Below are positions 44,664-52,673 of a stretch of DNA of 64,000 nucleotides, one piece after another. The stretch covers positions 4,092,001-4,156,000 of the forward strand of contig JAHBZQ010000001.1 in the NCBI GenBank assembly GCA_019635355.1, read 5' to 3'. Within the stretch, counting starts at the first letter, position 1; each line of letters starts with the position of its first letter. The notes beneath the pieces were generated by a model that saw only the letters and a list, made by a program, of their open reading frames with translations, was not told the DNA's origin and searched no databases. The translations under genes and the position numbers were made by a program. This stretch comes from Rhizobacter sp. GTDB taxonomy: Bacteria; Pseudomonadota; Gammaproteobacteria; Burkholderiales; Burkholderiaceae_C.

Positions 44664-46666
44664 GGCAGGTCTCCGTTGCTGGACGGGGCCGCGGCCAGGC
44701 GTGGCCCGACCATGCGGCCCAGGCGGGCCTTGAGCGACGGGGCGTGTGCCGACGCGACCTGGCCGCTGGGTGTGTTGAGCAGGGCCGAGTAGAAGATGGC
44801 GTTCGAGAGCACCTTCTTCACGTAGTCGCGCGTTTCGTTGAAAGGCACGTTCTCGGCCCAGATGGCGGCTTCGAGCACCGGGCCTTCGCGCCAGCGCCGC
44901 GGGCGGCTCGGGCCGGCGTTGTAGGCCGCGGCGGCGAGCAGCTCGGAGCCCTCGAAGTCTTCGAGCACCAGTCGCAGGTACTGCGTGCCGAGCTTCAGAT
45001 TGGTGTCGCGGTCGGTGATCATGTCCTGCGTGAAGGGCAGGCCGATCTTCTTGGCCGTCCACCGGGCGGTGGCCGGCATGATCTGCATCAGGCCCGAGGC
45101 GCCCACGCCGGAGCGTGCGTCCATCACGAAGCGCGACTCCTGGCGGATGAGGCCGTACACGTAGGCCGGGTCGAGGCCGATCTCGCGTGCGCGCGTCTGC
45201 ACCTCGCGCCGGAAGGGCGTGGGGAAGCGCTGCGCGAGGTGGATCTCGCCGCGCGTGCGGTCGCTGGTGTTGATGCAGCGGTCCCAGACCTCGCGGTCGC
45301 AGGCGAGCTGCGCGGCGGCGAGCAGGGCGCGGTCGTCCATGCCGCGCAGGGTGAAGTTCCACTCGCGCACGCCTTCGTTGCGCAGGCCGATGGCGATCAG
45401 CTGCAGCGCGCGTTGCAGGCCGGGCTCGCGGGCGGCGGCCTGGCGCTCGGCCTCGGTGAGCGGCGGCGGCGGCTCGGGCAGGGCGATCGGCCGGCCCAGC
45501 TCCTCGGAGGCGAGCGCGCCGTAGAAGCTCAGCTGGCCGGCGATGCTGCCGAGCAGCTCTTGCGATTGCGAGGCCATCGCCTGCGGGTCGCTCGAATCGC
45601 GGGCGATGGCCTGGAGCGCGCGCGCTTTCCAGTAGACCCAGGTCGACTCGCGCTGCTCGTTGGGCGCCATCGCGTTGATGGCCTGCACCACCTGCTGCCA
45701 GCGCGGCTTGCCGCCGTTGGCGCGCAGTGCGGCACGCGCCTTCCAGGCGAGCGTCTCGTCGGCCCAGTCGATCTCGACCGCGGCCTTGCCGGCCAACAGC
45801 GCGGCGCGCTGGTAGTGCTCGGAGGCATCGGGCAGCAGCTTGATCGCTGCCTGCTTGGCCACCGCGGCCCAGGCCCAGGCGCCCAGCTCGGGCGGCAGCA
45901 GCGCTTCCCACTTGCCGCGCAGCGAGGCGGCGGCGGCATCGGGGTCGTTCGTGGCCCATCGCATCAGGGCGAGCGTGGCCAGCTCGCGCTCGGTGCGGCT
46001 GCGCGGGCTCGCGCCGTGGAGGTAGCGCTCGGGCCTGTCGAGCAGCGTGCCGGCGTCATCGCCCGCCTTGGGGCTGATGAGGGCGGCGGCCTGGCGCACG
46101 GCGCGCGGCTTGTTGGCATCGACCGCGAGGCGCGCACGGCGCCACACCTCATCGTCCTTCAGCTGCTTGGCTTCGTAGAGCGTGGTGGCAAGCAGGTTGC
46201 AGCCGTCGTCGCCCTCGCGTTGCGCAAACCAGGCGGCACGGCCGGCCTGGCGCACGTCCTTGCCCTCGAAGTGGTCGGCCAGCAGTGCGTAGCAGAAGAC
46301 CTCGCGGTCGTCGTTCATGCGGAAACGCGGGTAGTCGGCGGCCAGCGCCTTCCATTCGCGGCGGCGGCCCAGCTCGAGCAGCCAGTCGTTGCGCAGGCGG
46401 TCTTCGACGTAGGTGCCGCTCCAGCGGCGGTAGAACGACTCCACCTCGTCGAGCGAGGCGGCGTAGAGGCGGCTGTTGAGCTGCCAGTAGTCGGCCCACA
46501 TGGCGAGCGGGTGGCGCTCGAGCATCGCGGCGGTGCGCATCTGGGCGAGTTTTGCGCTGTCGCGTTTGCCGAAGGCGTCGCGAGCGGCGACGATCGCGTC
46601 ATTGCCGGTCTGTGCCAGCGCCCCGGCTGGGCCCACCAAGGCCAGCCCGAGCGTTGCCACGATCAT
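44660..46666 (-). CDS. slt: Soluble lytic murein transglycosylase
   Basis: The 668-residue periplasmic enzyme cleaves glycan strands to 1,6-anhydro-muropeptides. A signal peptide (MIVATLGLALVGPAGALA) is followed by a long helical superhelix domain (about 30-440). The SLT catalytic domain lies near the C-terminus, with GLIRQESRFVMDARSGVGASGLMQIMPATA carrying the catalytic Glu, and YNAGPSRPRRW. Start is uncertain: GTG 46741 is possible, giving 25 more residues, but those are basic and repetitive, and ATG 46666 yields a proper signal peptide. The 3' end overlaps the NDUFA9-like gene. Confidence 0.88.
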   Translation of the reverse strand: MIVATLGLALVGPAGALAQTGNDAIVAARDAFGKRDSAKLAQMRTAAMLERHPLAMWADYWQLNSRLYAASLDEVESFYRRWSGTYVEDRLRNDWLLELGRRREWKALAADYPRFRMNDDREVFCYALLADHFEGKDVRQAGRAAWFAQREGDDGCNLLATTLYEAKQLKDDEVWRRARLAVDANKPRAVRQAAALISPKAGDDAGTLLDRPERYLHGASPRSRTERELATLALMRWATNDPDAAAASLRGKWEALLPPELGAWAWAAVAKQAAIKLLPDASEHYQRAALLAGKAAVEIDWADETLAWKARAALRANGGKPRWQQVVQAINAMAPNEQRESTWVYWKARALQAIARDSSDPQAMASQSQELLGSIAGQLSFYGALASEELGRPIALPEPPPPLTEAERQAAAREPGLQRALQLIAIGLRNEGVREWNFTLRGMDDRALLAAAQLACDREVWDRCINTSDRTRGEIHLAQRFPTPFRREVQTRAREIGLDPAYVYGLIRQESRFVMDARSGVGASGLMQIMPATARWTAKKIGLPFTQDMITDRDTNLKLGTQYLRLVLEDFEGSELLAAAAYNAGPSRPRRWREGPVLEAAIWAENVPFNETRDYVKKVLSNAIFYSALLNTPSGQVASAHAPSLKARLGRMVGPRLAAAPSSNGDLP

Positions 46667-46694
46667 GCGTGTGGCACGCCAGCCCGGTTCCAAT

Positions 46695-46739
46695 GCTGCT
46701 TTCAACGCCGCTGCTTTCAACACCACTGCTCTTACCGCC
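46695..46739. repeat. Imperfect 15-bp tandem repeat, about three units
   Basis: GCTGCTTTCAACGCC is followed by GCTGCTTTCAACACC and a looser ACTGCTCTTACCGCC. It lies between the divergent slt and cyclo-ligase starts if slt begins at 46666. If slt begins at GTG 46741 the repeat encodes part of a Lys-Ala-Ala-rich extension. Confidence 0.55.
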
Positions 46740-46756
46740 ACGTCCGGCCGCCCTTC

Positions 46757-47326
46757 ATGTCTGCTTCTTCCCGCCTCACCCGCCCCGCGCTGCGCGCGCA
46801 GCTGCTGGCTGCCCGTGAACGATTCGCCGCATCGGCAGAAGTTTCAGCGGCCGTCGAGGCCATTGCGCGGGAGTTGAGGCAGGTCATCGACCGCCTGGAG
46901 CCCGAGTGCCTGGGCCTCTACTGGGCGATGCGATCGGAATTTAACGCAGCAGACCTCTGGATCGACGACAACGGCGACACCACCATCCCCTTGGCGTTGC
47001 CTTTCGCACGGCGCGAGCCGCGGCAGATGCACTACCGGGCGTGGGACGGGCAGGCGCCCCGCCTGAAAGACGAGTGCGGCATCGCCGCGAGCGACGGCGC
47101 CGAGGTGGTGCCCGACGTGGTGCTCGTGCCCTGCGTGGGCTTCACCGCGAGCGGGTATCGCCTCGGCTACGGCGGCGGGTACTTCGATCGCTGGCTGGCG
47201 GCGAATCCGCATGTGACGGCGGTGGGCGTGGCGTGGTCGGCCAGCCTCGTCGCCGAGGCCGATTTCACGCCCGAGCCGCACGACCAGCCGCTCGCGCTGA
47301 TCGTCACCGAGGGTGGGGTCGTCTAG
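46757..47326 (+). CDS. 5-formyltetrahydrofolate cyclo-ligase
   Basis: The 189-residue enzyme converts 5-formyl-THF to 5,10-methenyl-THF with ATP. The C-terminal motif VLVPCVGFTASGYRLGYGGGYFDRWL contains the conserved Gly-x-Arg-Leu-Gly-x-Gly-x-Gly-Tyr-Tyr/Phe-Asp block that binds phosphate and folate, and the N-terminus has the R-x-x-L-R-A-Q-type start. Length is typical (about 190). ATG 46757 gives the standard start; the much longer frame upstream overlaps slt on the other strand. It is usually called FAU/YgfA or MTHFS. Confidence 0.88.
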   Translation: MSASSRLTRPALRAQLLAARERFAASAEVSAAVEAIARELRQVIDRLEPECLGLYWAMRSEFNAADLWIDDNGDTTIPLALPFARREPRQMHYRAWDGQAPRLKDECGIAASDGAEVVPDVVLVPCVGFTASGYRLGYGGGYFDRWLAANPHVTAVGVAWSASLVAEADFTPEPHDQPLALIVTEGGVV

Positions 47327-47341
47327 AAATTGCATGGGCTT

Positions 47342-47376
47342 GTGGCGCAGGGGCCGGAGGGTCCGGCCTCTGCCAC
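47342..47376 (+). other. Leader hairpin before hypothetical gene
   Basis: GTGGC...GGCCGGA pairs with TCCGGCC...GCCAC to give a long imperfect stem of about 15 bp around a GGG loop. It lies between the cyclo-ligase stop and ATG 47393. There is no T-run after it, so it is not a standard terminator, though it could end transcription weakly or shape the leader. Confidence 0.45.
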
Positions 47377-47392
47377 GAAACGGGGGCAGGCG

Positions 47393-48472
47393 ATGACGAC
47401 ATGGCGCGGTCTTGTTCTGATGGCAGGTGTGGTGTGGGTCATGGCCGCCGGGGCACAAACGCGCCCCGCCAAGCCGCCACCCGGGCCGGCGCCTGCTCCC
47501 GAGGCCGTGGACCTTGTCTACATCGCAACGGCAGAGCGTCTTCTCGACGGGCGGGCCACCCGGGAGAACGGGCTTGTCGAGCAAGAGCTCGATGCGATGC
47601 GGGTGGCGCTCAACCGGGCCGGTGAGGCGTCGTTCTCGGTGTACCGGCGCTATTCCGGCAAACAGTTGTTTGACGGCTATCGGGTGCTCGTGCGCAGCAC
47701 GGTTCCCGTTCCAAGGAACCGGGCCAAGCAACTGATCGAGACCTTGTCGCCGGCGACGGGCATCGAGCTGCGAGCGCTTCCGGTGGAGCTTCGGCTTTCT
47801 GCCGCGGACGCGGCGGCATTGCGTCGCGGCGAAGGGGTTGGCGGTGCCAGCAGCCGCCCACCCCATTTCGTGGGCGCCAACATCTCCCGGCTGATGGCGA
47901 ATCGGGCACTCGCGCTGGCGCAAACACAGGCGCTGAAGTCGGAGGTCGTCTTCTGGGAGCACGCGGGCTTCAGGCGGCTTGGGTGCTTCTATGCCGCGGC
48001 GGGCGCTCCACTGGGGCAGTCTGACGAGCACGATGGGGTGCTGTTCTGGTACGAGACGCAGGGTGGGCTGGACCAACTGCCTCGAGACCCGGCAGGCGCT
48101 GATTTCTGGATCAACCTTGTCGACACGGCGATGACGGCCTGCCCCGCCACGCTGGGTGATGTGTATGGCCGGCTGTCGCTGGCCGTGGCGTCGGCCAAGA
48201 CCAGGCCCCAGGGGGTGGCGCCCACCCGCAGCGACGAAGAACTCCAGCGCTTCTTCGGGCCGCTTGCGGCCTTCATCAGATTCGGCCTGGCGCTGCAGCA
48301 AGCCACGGATGCACTTCCCGGCATGCGTGTCGATGATCCTTCGCGCGCGTCGACGGTGAGGGCGGAAGAGGAGCGAGAGCGCGAGAAGGCGGAGCGGCGC
48401 GAGGACAACAAGCGCAACTGCCAGACTTACAACTTCGTTCGTGGCGATGCCTTGGGCTTCATGGGGTGTTGA
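47393..48472 (+). CDS. Exported protein of unknown function
   Basis: The 359-residue protein has a Sec-type signal (LVLMAGVVWVMAAGAQ, cleavage around residue 22) followed by a Pro-rich stretch. An alpha/beta body has paired cysteines at FRRLGCFY and MTACPAT, and a Glu/Arg-rich C-terminal helix ends NCQTYNFVRGDALGFMGC with two more Cys. GGGGGCAGG precedes ATG 47393 by a few bases and fixes the start. The codon use and composition look slightly less GC-biased than neighbours, but I cannot say more. No family recognised. Convergent with the LysR gene. Confidence 0.6.
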   Translation: MTTWRGLVLMAGVVWVMAAGAQTRPAKPPPGPAPAPEAVDLVYIATAERLLDGRATRENGLVEQELDAMRVALNRAGEASFSVYRRYSGKQLFDGYRVLVRSTVPVPRNRAKQLIETLSPATGIELRALPVELRLSAADAAALRRGEGVGGASSRPPHFVGANISRLMANRALALAQTQALKSEVVFWEHAGFRRLGCFYAAAGAPLGQSDEHDGVLFWYETQGGLDQLPRDPAGADFWINLVDTAMTACPATLGDVYGRLSLAVASAKTRPQGVAPTRSDEELQRFFGPLAAFIRFGLALQQATDALPGMRVDDPSRASTVRAEEEREREKAERREDNKRNCQTYNFVRGDALGFMGC

Positions 48473-48505
48473 TCGCGCTCCCTCCCGGTGAGCGTCGCTG
48501 CCGGG

Positions 48506-49459
48506 TCATTCGCCGAGCGCGGCGCGCGTCTGCGCGGCGCGCGTCTCCACCCAGCGGCAGAACTCCTCCACCTCCTGCCGGTCGCGCGCCTGCGGCGAGG
48601 CGATCAGCCAGTAGGCGAGCGGTGTGGCGATGCGGCCCTGCGTGCCGAAGGGCTCGACCAGGTCGCCGCGCTCCAGCTGCTCGGCCACCAGCGGCAGGCG
48701 GGCGAGCGCCACGCCCTGGCCGGCCATTGCGGCCTGGATCTGCTGGTAGGTGTAGTTGAGGTAGAGCCAGCGGCGCGGTTGCGTCTTCGGTGCGCCCTGC
48801 TGCGCGAGCCAGTAGCCCCAGCTCAGGTATTCCGAGCCGTGCCGGTGGTCGTCTTCCTCGGTCACGGTGTACTGCGCAATGTGCTCCGGCTTGCTGAGCG
48901 GCGGCGAGGCGCCGGTGCGGATCTGCTCGGCCAGCCAGGGGCTGATCACCGGCGTGACCACCTCGCCGAAGAGCCGCTGCGCGCCGGACGGCGCGCGCTG
49001 GTGGCCCGTGTACCGCAGGATGAGATCGAACTCCGGGTCGAGCGGGTTGGCGAGCGTGTCGGTGGCCTGCACGCGGATGTCGATCTCGGGGTGCTCGCGC
49101 TGGAAGGCTTCCATCTGCGGGATCAGCCACATCGAGGCGAACGAGGCGAAGGTGTTCACGCTCACCACCCGCCGCCCCTGCGCCTGGCGGATCTGCTGCA
49201 CGGTGGTATCGATGCGGGTGAGGCTGGGCGCGAGCGCGCGCAGGAAGCTCGCGCCGTCGTTCGTGAGCTCGACCTTGCGCGTGCCGCGGATGAGCAGCGT
49301 GGCCCCCAGGTCTTCTTCCAGCGACTGGATCTGCCGGCTCACCGCCGACTGGGTGAGGCTCAGCTCATCGGCGGCGGCCCGGAAGCTCAGGTGCCGGGCC
49401 ACGGCCTCGAAGGTGCGGATGGGGCCCACGAAGAGCGGGCGGCGGCGAAAGTTGTTCAT
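48506..49459 (-). CDS. LysR-family transcriptional regulator (GcvA-like)
   Basis: The 317-residue protein has an N-terminal winged HTH (about 14-75) with FEAVARHLSFRAAADELSLTQSAVSRQIQSLEEDLG, and a C-terminal periplasmic-binding-protein-like effector domain (about 100-300) of the GcvA subgroup. It is divergent from the DUF2917 gene across 114 bp that contain a perfect T-N11-A palindrome. It probably controls the neighbouring DUF2917 gene and itself; the inducer is unknown. In Burkholderiales this LysR/DUF2917 pairing is common. Confidence 0.88.
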   Translation of the reverse strand: MNNFRRRPLFVGPIRTFEAVARHLSFRAAADELSLTQSAVSRQIQSLEEDLGATLLIRGTRKVELTNDGASFLRALAPSLTRIDTTVQQIRQAQGRRVVSVNTFASFASMWLIPQMEAFQREHPEIDIRVQATDTLANPLDPEFDLILRYTGHQRAPSGAQRLFGEVVTPVISPWLAEQIRTGASPPLSKPEHIAQYTVTEEDDHRHGSEYLSWGYWLAQQGAPKTQPRRWLYLNYTYQQIQAAMAGQGVALARLPLVAEQLERGDLVEPFGTQGRIATPLAYWLIASPQARDRQEVEEFCRWVETRAAQTRAALGE

Positions 49460-49483
49460 GGCGATTGATGACGATCAAGCATC

Positions 49484-49533
49484 AATGGGTTGTGCCCATT
49501 TCATTGGACCGGGGTGTCGGACCTGCCTATTCT
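49484..49533 (+). promoter_or_regulatory. LysR box and sigma70 promoter for DUF2917 gene
   Basis: AATGGG-TTGTG-CCCATT (49484-49500) is a perfect inverted repeat that contains the LysR T-N11-A motif. It lies directly upstream of TTGGAC (49504-49509) and, 18 bp further, TATTCT (49528-49533), a good sigma70 pair pointing to the DUF2917 gene. The box is also 24 bp from the lysR start codon, so it can serve for autoregulation. Confidence 0.7.
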
Positions 49534-49573
49534 CCAGCCACCCCATTGCAAAAAGCCAGCAAGGAGCTACACC

Positions 49574-49957
49574 ATGATCCACGCAACGATGACAAATTCG
49601 CAACAGTCCAGTTCTGCCGACTGGGCCCTGCCGGCCGGTCAGGCCCTGCGCTTGGACATCGGCCCCGGCCCCCGCGAGCTGCGTGTGACCCAGGGTCGTG
49701 TGTGGCTCACCCGCGAGGGCTCGGCCGACGAGCCGGCCGAAGACCTGTGGCTGTCGGCCGGCGACACCCTCGCACTCGACTCCGGCAGCGAGTGGGTGAT
49801 CGAAGGCTGGGGCCACGATGGCAACGAAACGCGCTTCCAGCTGCTGGTGCCGCCGCGTGCCTGCCCGTCGTTTGCGAGAAGGCTCAGCGCTTCGTCGCGG
49901 GTTTCTTCTTCGCTGGCGCGGCTTTCGTTCTGGCGGCCGGCGCCAGCGCTCGGCTGA
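49574..49957 (+). CDS. DUF2917 domain protein
   Basis: The 127-residue protein has a cupin-like small beta domain (about 20-95) typical of DUF2917: ALRLDIGPGPRELRVTQGRVWLTREG, then DLWLSAGDTLALDSGSEWVIEGW. The last 30 residues, Ser/Arg-rich, come from the 74-bp overlap with the convergent TfoX gene and may not be functionally constrained. AAGGAG before ATG 49574 fixes the start. The role is unknown; linkage to a GcvA-type LysR gene is conserved in the order. Confidence 0.8.
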   Translation: MIHATMTNSQQSSSADWALPAGQALRLDIGPGPRELRVTQGRVWLTREGSADEPAEDLWLSAGDTLALDSGSEWVIEGWGHDGNETRFQLLVPPRACPSFARRLSASSRVSSSLARLSFWRPAPALG

Positions 49958-50336
49958 GCGTCTTCTTTGCGGCGGCGGTTTTCCGGGGCGCGGGCTTCTT
50001 GGCATTCAGCGCCTTGAGTGCCGCCTGCATCGCCATGCGCCCCCAGGGCTGCATCAGCGCTGGTGACTCCAGCGCGTCGTCGGGCGCCGACCAGAAGCCC
50101 AGCACCACGCGCTTGCCGTCCTTGGTGTCGAAGTCGAAAGGCTCGCAGCCGGCCGCTTCGAAGCGCGGCCGGGAGTCGTCGTCCACCTTCAGGTAAAAGC
50201 GCTCGCCCGCGGCGATGCCGATGAAGAGGTCGTCGACGTAGAAACCGTGGCCGCCGAACATGCGGCGTGAGCGCGCCGGCCCGAGCGGGCTCAGCAACTC
50301 CAGGCAATGGGCGGCGAATTCGTTCGAGGCGGCCAT
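49884..50336 (-). CDS. TfoX/Sxy N-terminal domain protein
   Basis: The 150-residue protein has a TfoX_N domain (about 5-105) with the conserved RRMFGGHGFYVDDLFIGIAAGERFYLKVD and VLGFWSAP blocks, followed by a Lys/Ala/Pro-rich tail of about 40 residues resembling a histone H1-like linker tail. TfoX/Sxy relatives assist competence gene activation in gammaproteobacteria; the isolated N-domain proteins of beta-proteobacteria are not characterised. ATG 50336 is chosen; a start at 50354 adds six residues. It overlaps the DUF2917 3' end by 74 bp in opposite direction. Confidence 0.78.
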   Translation of the reverse strand: MAASNEFAAHCLELLSPLGPARSRRMFGGHGFYVDDLFIGIAAGERFYLKVDDDSRPRFEAAGCEPFDFDTKDGKRVVLGFWSAPDDALESPALMQPWGRMAMQAALKALNAKKPAPRKTAAAKKTLSRALAPAARTKAAPAKKKPATKR

Positions 50337-50368
50337 GCGGGGCAGTGTGCCCAAACGCGCCGATCCCT

Positions 50369-51874
50369 TCAGCCGCTCCTGCCGGCTCCTGCCACCGCGG
50401 TGGCGAGCGGAAAGCGCACCACCACCCGCAGCCCATGTGGCTTCACCGATTGCAGCGCGACGTGCCCGTGGCTGCGCTCCACGATCTCCTTCACGATCGC
50501 CAGGCCCAGCCCGCAGCCGTTGCCCTCGTGCGTGGCGCGCACGAAGCGCTGGAAGATGCGCTCGTGTTCGCTCTCGGGCACGCCGGGGCCGGTGTCTTCC
50601 ACCGTCAGCACGGCTTCCTGCCCCTCGGCATGCGCGCTCACGGTCACGCTCGCGCCGCGCCCGGCATAGCGGATGGCGTTGTCGACGAGGTTGACCAGTG
50701 CCTCGCGGATCAGCATCGCGTTGCCCGTCACGGGAAGCGGCGTCTCGCCATCCTCGCTGCCGAGGTCGATGCCGGCGGCGAGCGCGCGTGGCACCTGCTC
50801 GGCCGCCACCTCGCGCGCCAGGCGCTGCAGGTCGAAGCGGGTGCGCGATTGCGCGGCCGCCGCTTCGGGCTCGGCGCGGGCGAGCGCGAGCAGCTGGCTC
50901 ACCAGGTGCGCGCTGCGGGTGGCGCTTTCATGCACGAGCTTCAGGCGGGCGCGCAGCTCCGGGTCGGTCGCGACGGTGGTGCTCGCGAGCGCGAGTTCGG
51001 TCTGGCTCTTGAGGCCGGCGAGCGGCGTGCGCAGCTGGTGCGCCGCATCGCTGATGAAGCGGTTCTGCGCGTTCACGCTCTCGCGCACTTCGGCCAGCAG
51101 CGTGTTGAGCGCGAGCGCGAGGCTCTTCACTTCCTCGGGCGCGGCTTCGAGCTTGATGGGGGCGAGGTCGTCGATGGCGCGCGCCTCCACCAGGCTGCGC
51201 AGCCGCGCGAGCGGCGCCAGGCCGCCGCGGATGCCGCCCCACACGATCACCGACATCAGCACGATCAGCAGCGACAAGGGCAGCGCGGTGTCGATCAGGA
51301 TCTGCTGCGCCAGCTCTTCGCGGCTGGTGCGGCTCTTGGCCACCTGCACCAGGAGCGTCTGCGGCTTGCCCGGCTCGCCATAGGCGAGGTAGAGCGCGAC
51401 CACACGCACGCTGATGTCGCGGCCCGACTCCGCGCCAGGGGCGCCGACCTTGTCGCCGGGCTTGTCGTTGTGTCGGTCGTGCAGCGTGCCGTCGTAGAGG
51501 TAGGGCTGGTTGAGCTGTGGGTTGGGAATGCCAGTGGGCGCCGGCATCTGGCTGTTGCCGAGGATGAACTCACCCGGCGGCGAACTCACCTTGTAGTAGA
51601 GGCGGTCGTCGGGGTCGGCCTCGATCACGTCTTGCGCCGCACGCGGGAAGTCGATGTACAGGCCGCTGCCGCTCGGCTTCACCTGCCGCGCCAGCGCCCG
51701 CGAGGCGGTGGAGAGGCTCGCGTCGATGGCCTGGTTGGCGTAGCGCTCGGCGAGCTTGTAGGTGAAGATGGCCGCGGCCATCCACAGCACGAGCTGCGGC
51801 AGCAGCAGCCACAGCAGCAGGTGCCGGTGCAGCGAGCGGGTGCCCGGGGTGAGCCAGGCCTTCCAGGCGGTCAT
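50369..51874 (-). CDS. TctE-like sensor histidine kinase
   Basis: The 501-residue kinase has one N-terminal transmembrane helix (about 20-42), a periplasmic 2CSK_N-type sensor (about 43-180), a second helix (about 185-208) and a HAMP-like linker. HisKA follows with RFISDAAHQLRTPLAGLKSQ (phosphoacceptor His), and HATPase with LVNLVDNAIRYAG, DTGPGVP and GLGLAIVKEI. This is the TctE/QseC class that pairs with OmpR-type regulators. The gene begins 21 bp after the regulator's stop, with a dispersed repeat in the gap. Its proximity to a LamB-type porin and sugar importer suggests, but does not prove, a role in carbon-source sensing. Confidence 0.9.
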   Translation of the reverse strand: MTAWKAWLTPGTRSLHRHLLLWLLLPQLVLWMAAAIFTYKLAERYANQAIDASLSTASRALARQVKPSGSGLYIDFPRAAQDVIEADPDDRLYYKVSSPPGEFILGNSQMPAPTGIPNPQLNQPYLYDGTLHDRHNDKPGDKVGAPGAESGRDISVRVVALYLAYGEPGKPQTLLVQVAKSRTSREELAQQILIDTALPLSLLIVLMSVIVWGGIRGGLAPLARLRSLVEARAIDDLAPIKLEAAPEEVKSLALALNTLLAEVRESVNAQNRFISDAAHQLRTPLAGLKSQTELALASTTVATDPELRARLKLVHESATRSAHLVSQLLALARAEPEAAAAQSRTRFDLQRLAREVAAEQVPRALAAGIDLGSEDGETPLPVTGNAMLIREALVNLVDNAIRYAGRGASVTVSAHAEGQEAVLTVEDTGPGVPESEHERIFQRFVRATHEGNGCGLGLAIVKEIVERSHGHVALQSVKPHGLRVVVRFPLATAVAGAGRSG

Positions 51875-51882
51875 GGGCACCA

Positions 51883-51908
51883 GGCTTCGACAGGCTCAGC
51901 CCGAACGG
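51883..51908. repeat. Short dispersed repeat (CTTCGACAGGCTCAG type)
   Basis: GGCTTCGACAGGCTCAGCCC and a following GAACGG match a short interspersed sequence I know from many Burkholderiales intergenic regions. It fills the gap between the response-regulator and kinase genes and even supplies the regulator's stop codon and last residues. Confidence 0.6.
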
Positions 51909-52585
51909 AGTTCGGGGTCGGTTTCGAGCAGGTAGCCGAGGCCCCGCACCGTGCGGATCGACACCTTCGAGCCTTCGAGCTTGCGCCGCAGCCGGTGGAT
52001 GTAGACCTCGATGGCGCCGGGCGTCTGCTCGCTGGTGTCGCCCGTCCAGCCTTGCACGATCTGCTCTTTGGTGACGACCTTGTCCTTCTGCGTGAGCAGC
52101 AGGTCGAGCAGCGTCCACTCGCGCGGCGAGAGGTCGAGCGGCGTCTTGTCGATGCTCGCGCGGCGGGCTTCGCGGTCGAAGCGCAGCAGGCCGGCTTGTT
52201 GCGGCACGGCCGCCGCCGTGGCGCCATGCGCGCGGCGCAGCAGGGCGCGGATGCGCGCTTCCAGCTCGGGGAAGTCGAAGGGCTTGGTGAGGTAGTCGTC
52301 GGCACCGGCGTTGAGGCCGGCCACGCGCTGCTCCATGCCGTCCCAGGCGGTGAGCACCATCATCGGCAGGGCGGGCTTGGCGGCGCGCACTTTCTTCAAC
52401 ACGCTCAAGCCGTCGACGAGCGGCAGGCCGAGGTCGAGCACGCCGAGGTCGAAGTCGTGCTTGAGCAGAAGGTACTCGGCGACGGCGCCGTTCTCGGCCA
52501 CCTCGACCTCGAAGCCGCAGCCCTTGAGGTTGGCGGTGAGGGCATCCGCGAGGATGGTGTCGTCTTCGGCGAGCAGGAGCTTCAT
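51896..52585 (-). CDS. OmpR-family response regulator (TctD-like)
   Basis: The 229-residue protein has a receiver domain (1-120), with Glu8-Asp9-Asp10, phosphoacceptor Asp51 in GVLDLGLP and Lys in YLTKPFDF, and a C-terminal winged-helix trans_reg_C domain with VYIHRLRRKLEGSKVSIRTVRGLGYLLE. ATG 52585 gives the standard start MKLLLAEDDTIL; the open frame runs 141 bp upstream over the porin 3' region. The pair with the TctE-like kinase lies downstream of the LamB-type porin on the same strand. The last residues are encoded by a short repeat, so the C-terminus is slightly unusual. Confidence 0.9.
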   Translation of the reverse strand: MKLLLAEDDTILADALTANLKGCGFEVEVAENGAVAEYLLLKHDFDLGVLDLGLPLVDGLSVLKKVRAAKPALPMMVLTAWDGMEQRVAGLNAGADDYLTKPFDFPELEARIRALLRRAHGATAAAVPQQAGLLRFDREARRASIDKTPLDLSPREWTLLDLLLTQKDKVVTKEQIVQGWTGDTSEQTPGAIEVYIHRLRRKLEGSKVSIRTVRGLGYLLETDPELRSG

Positions 52586-52631
52586 CGGCAGGGCGTGTTC
52601 AAGCGCCCGCGATGGTAAGACAGCCCCTGCG

Positions 52632-52661
52632 GCCGTCTCGGGGTGTTTGCCCCGAGACGGC
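52632..52661 (-). terminator. Strong hairpin after porin gene
   Basis: GCCGTCTCGGGG and CCCCGAGACGGC form a perfect 12-bp stem with a TGTTTG loop, 13 bp downstream of the porin stop codon. No T-run follows on the porin strand, so it may act as a partial terminator or mRNA stabiliser, separating the porin from the two-component genes. Confidence 0.55.
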
Positions 52662-52673
52662 TTCGCCGTGGGC

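Noticed and set aside
44744..46756. A continuous plus-strand open frame of about 670 codons running opposite slt into the 5-formyl-THF cyclo-ligase gene
   Set aside because: The slt protein on the other strand has clear motifs throughout, and the plus-strand translation is Gly/Arg/Ala-rich with no recognisable domain. High GC leaves long antisense frames open.
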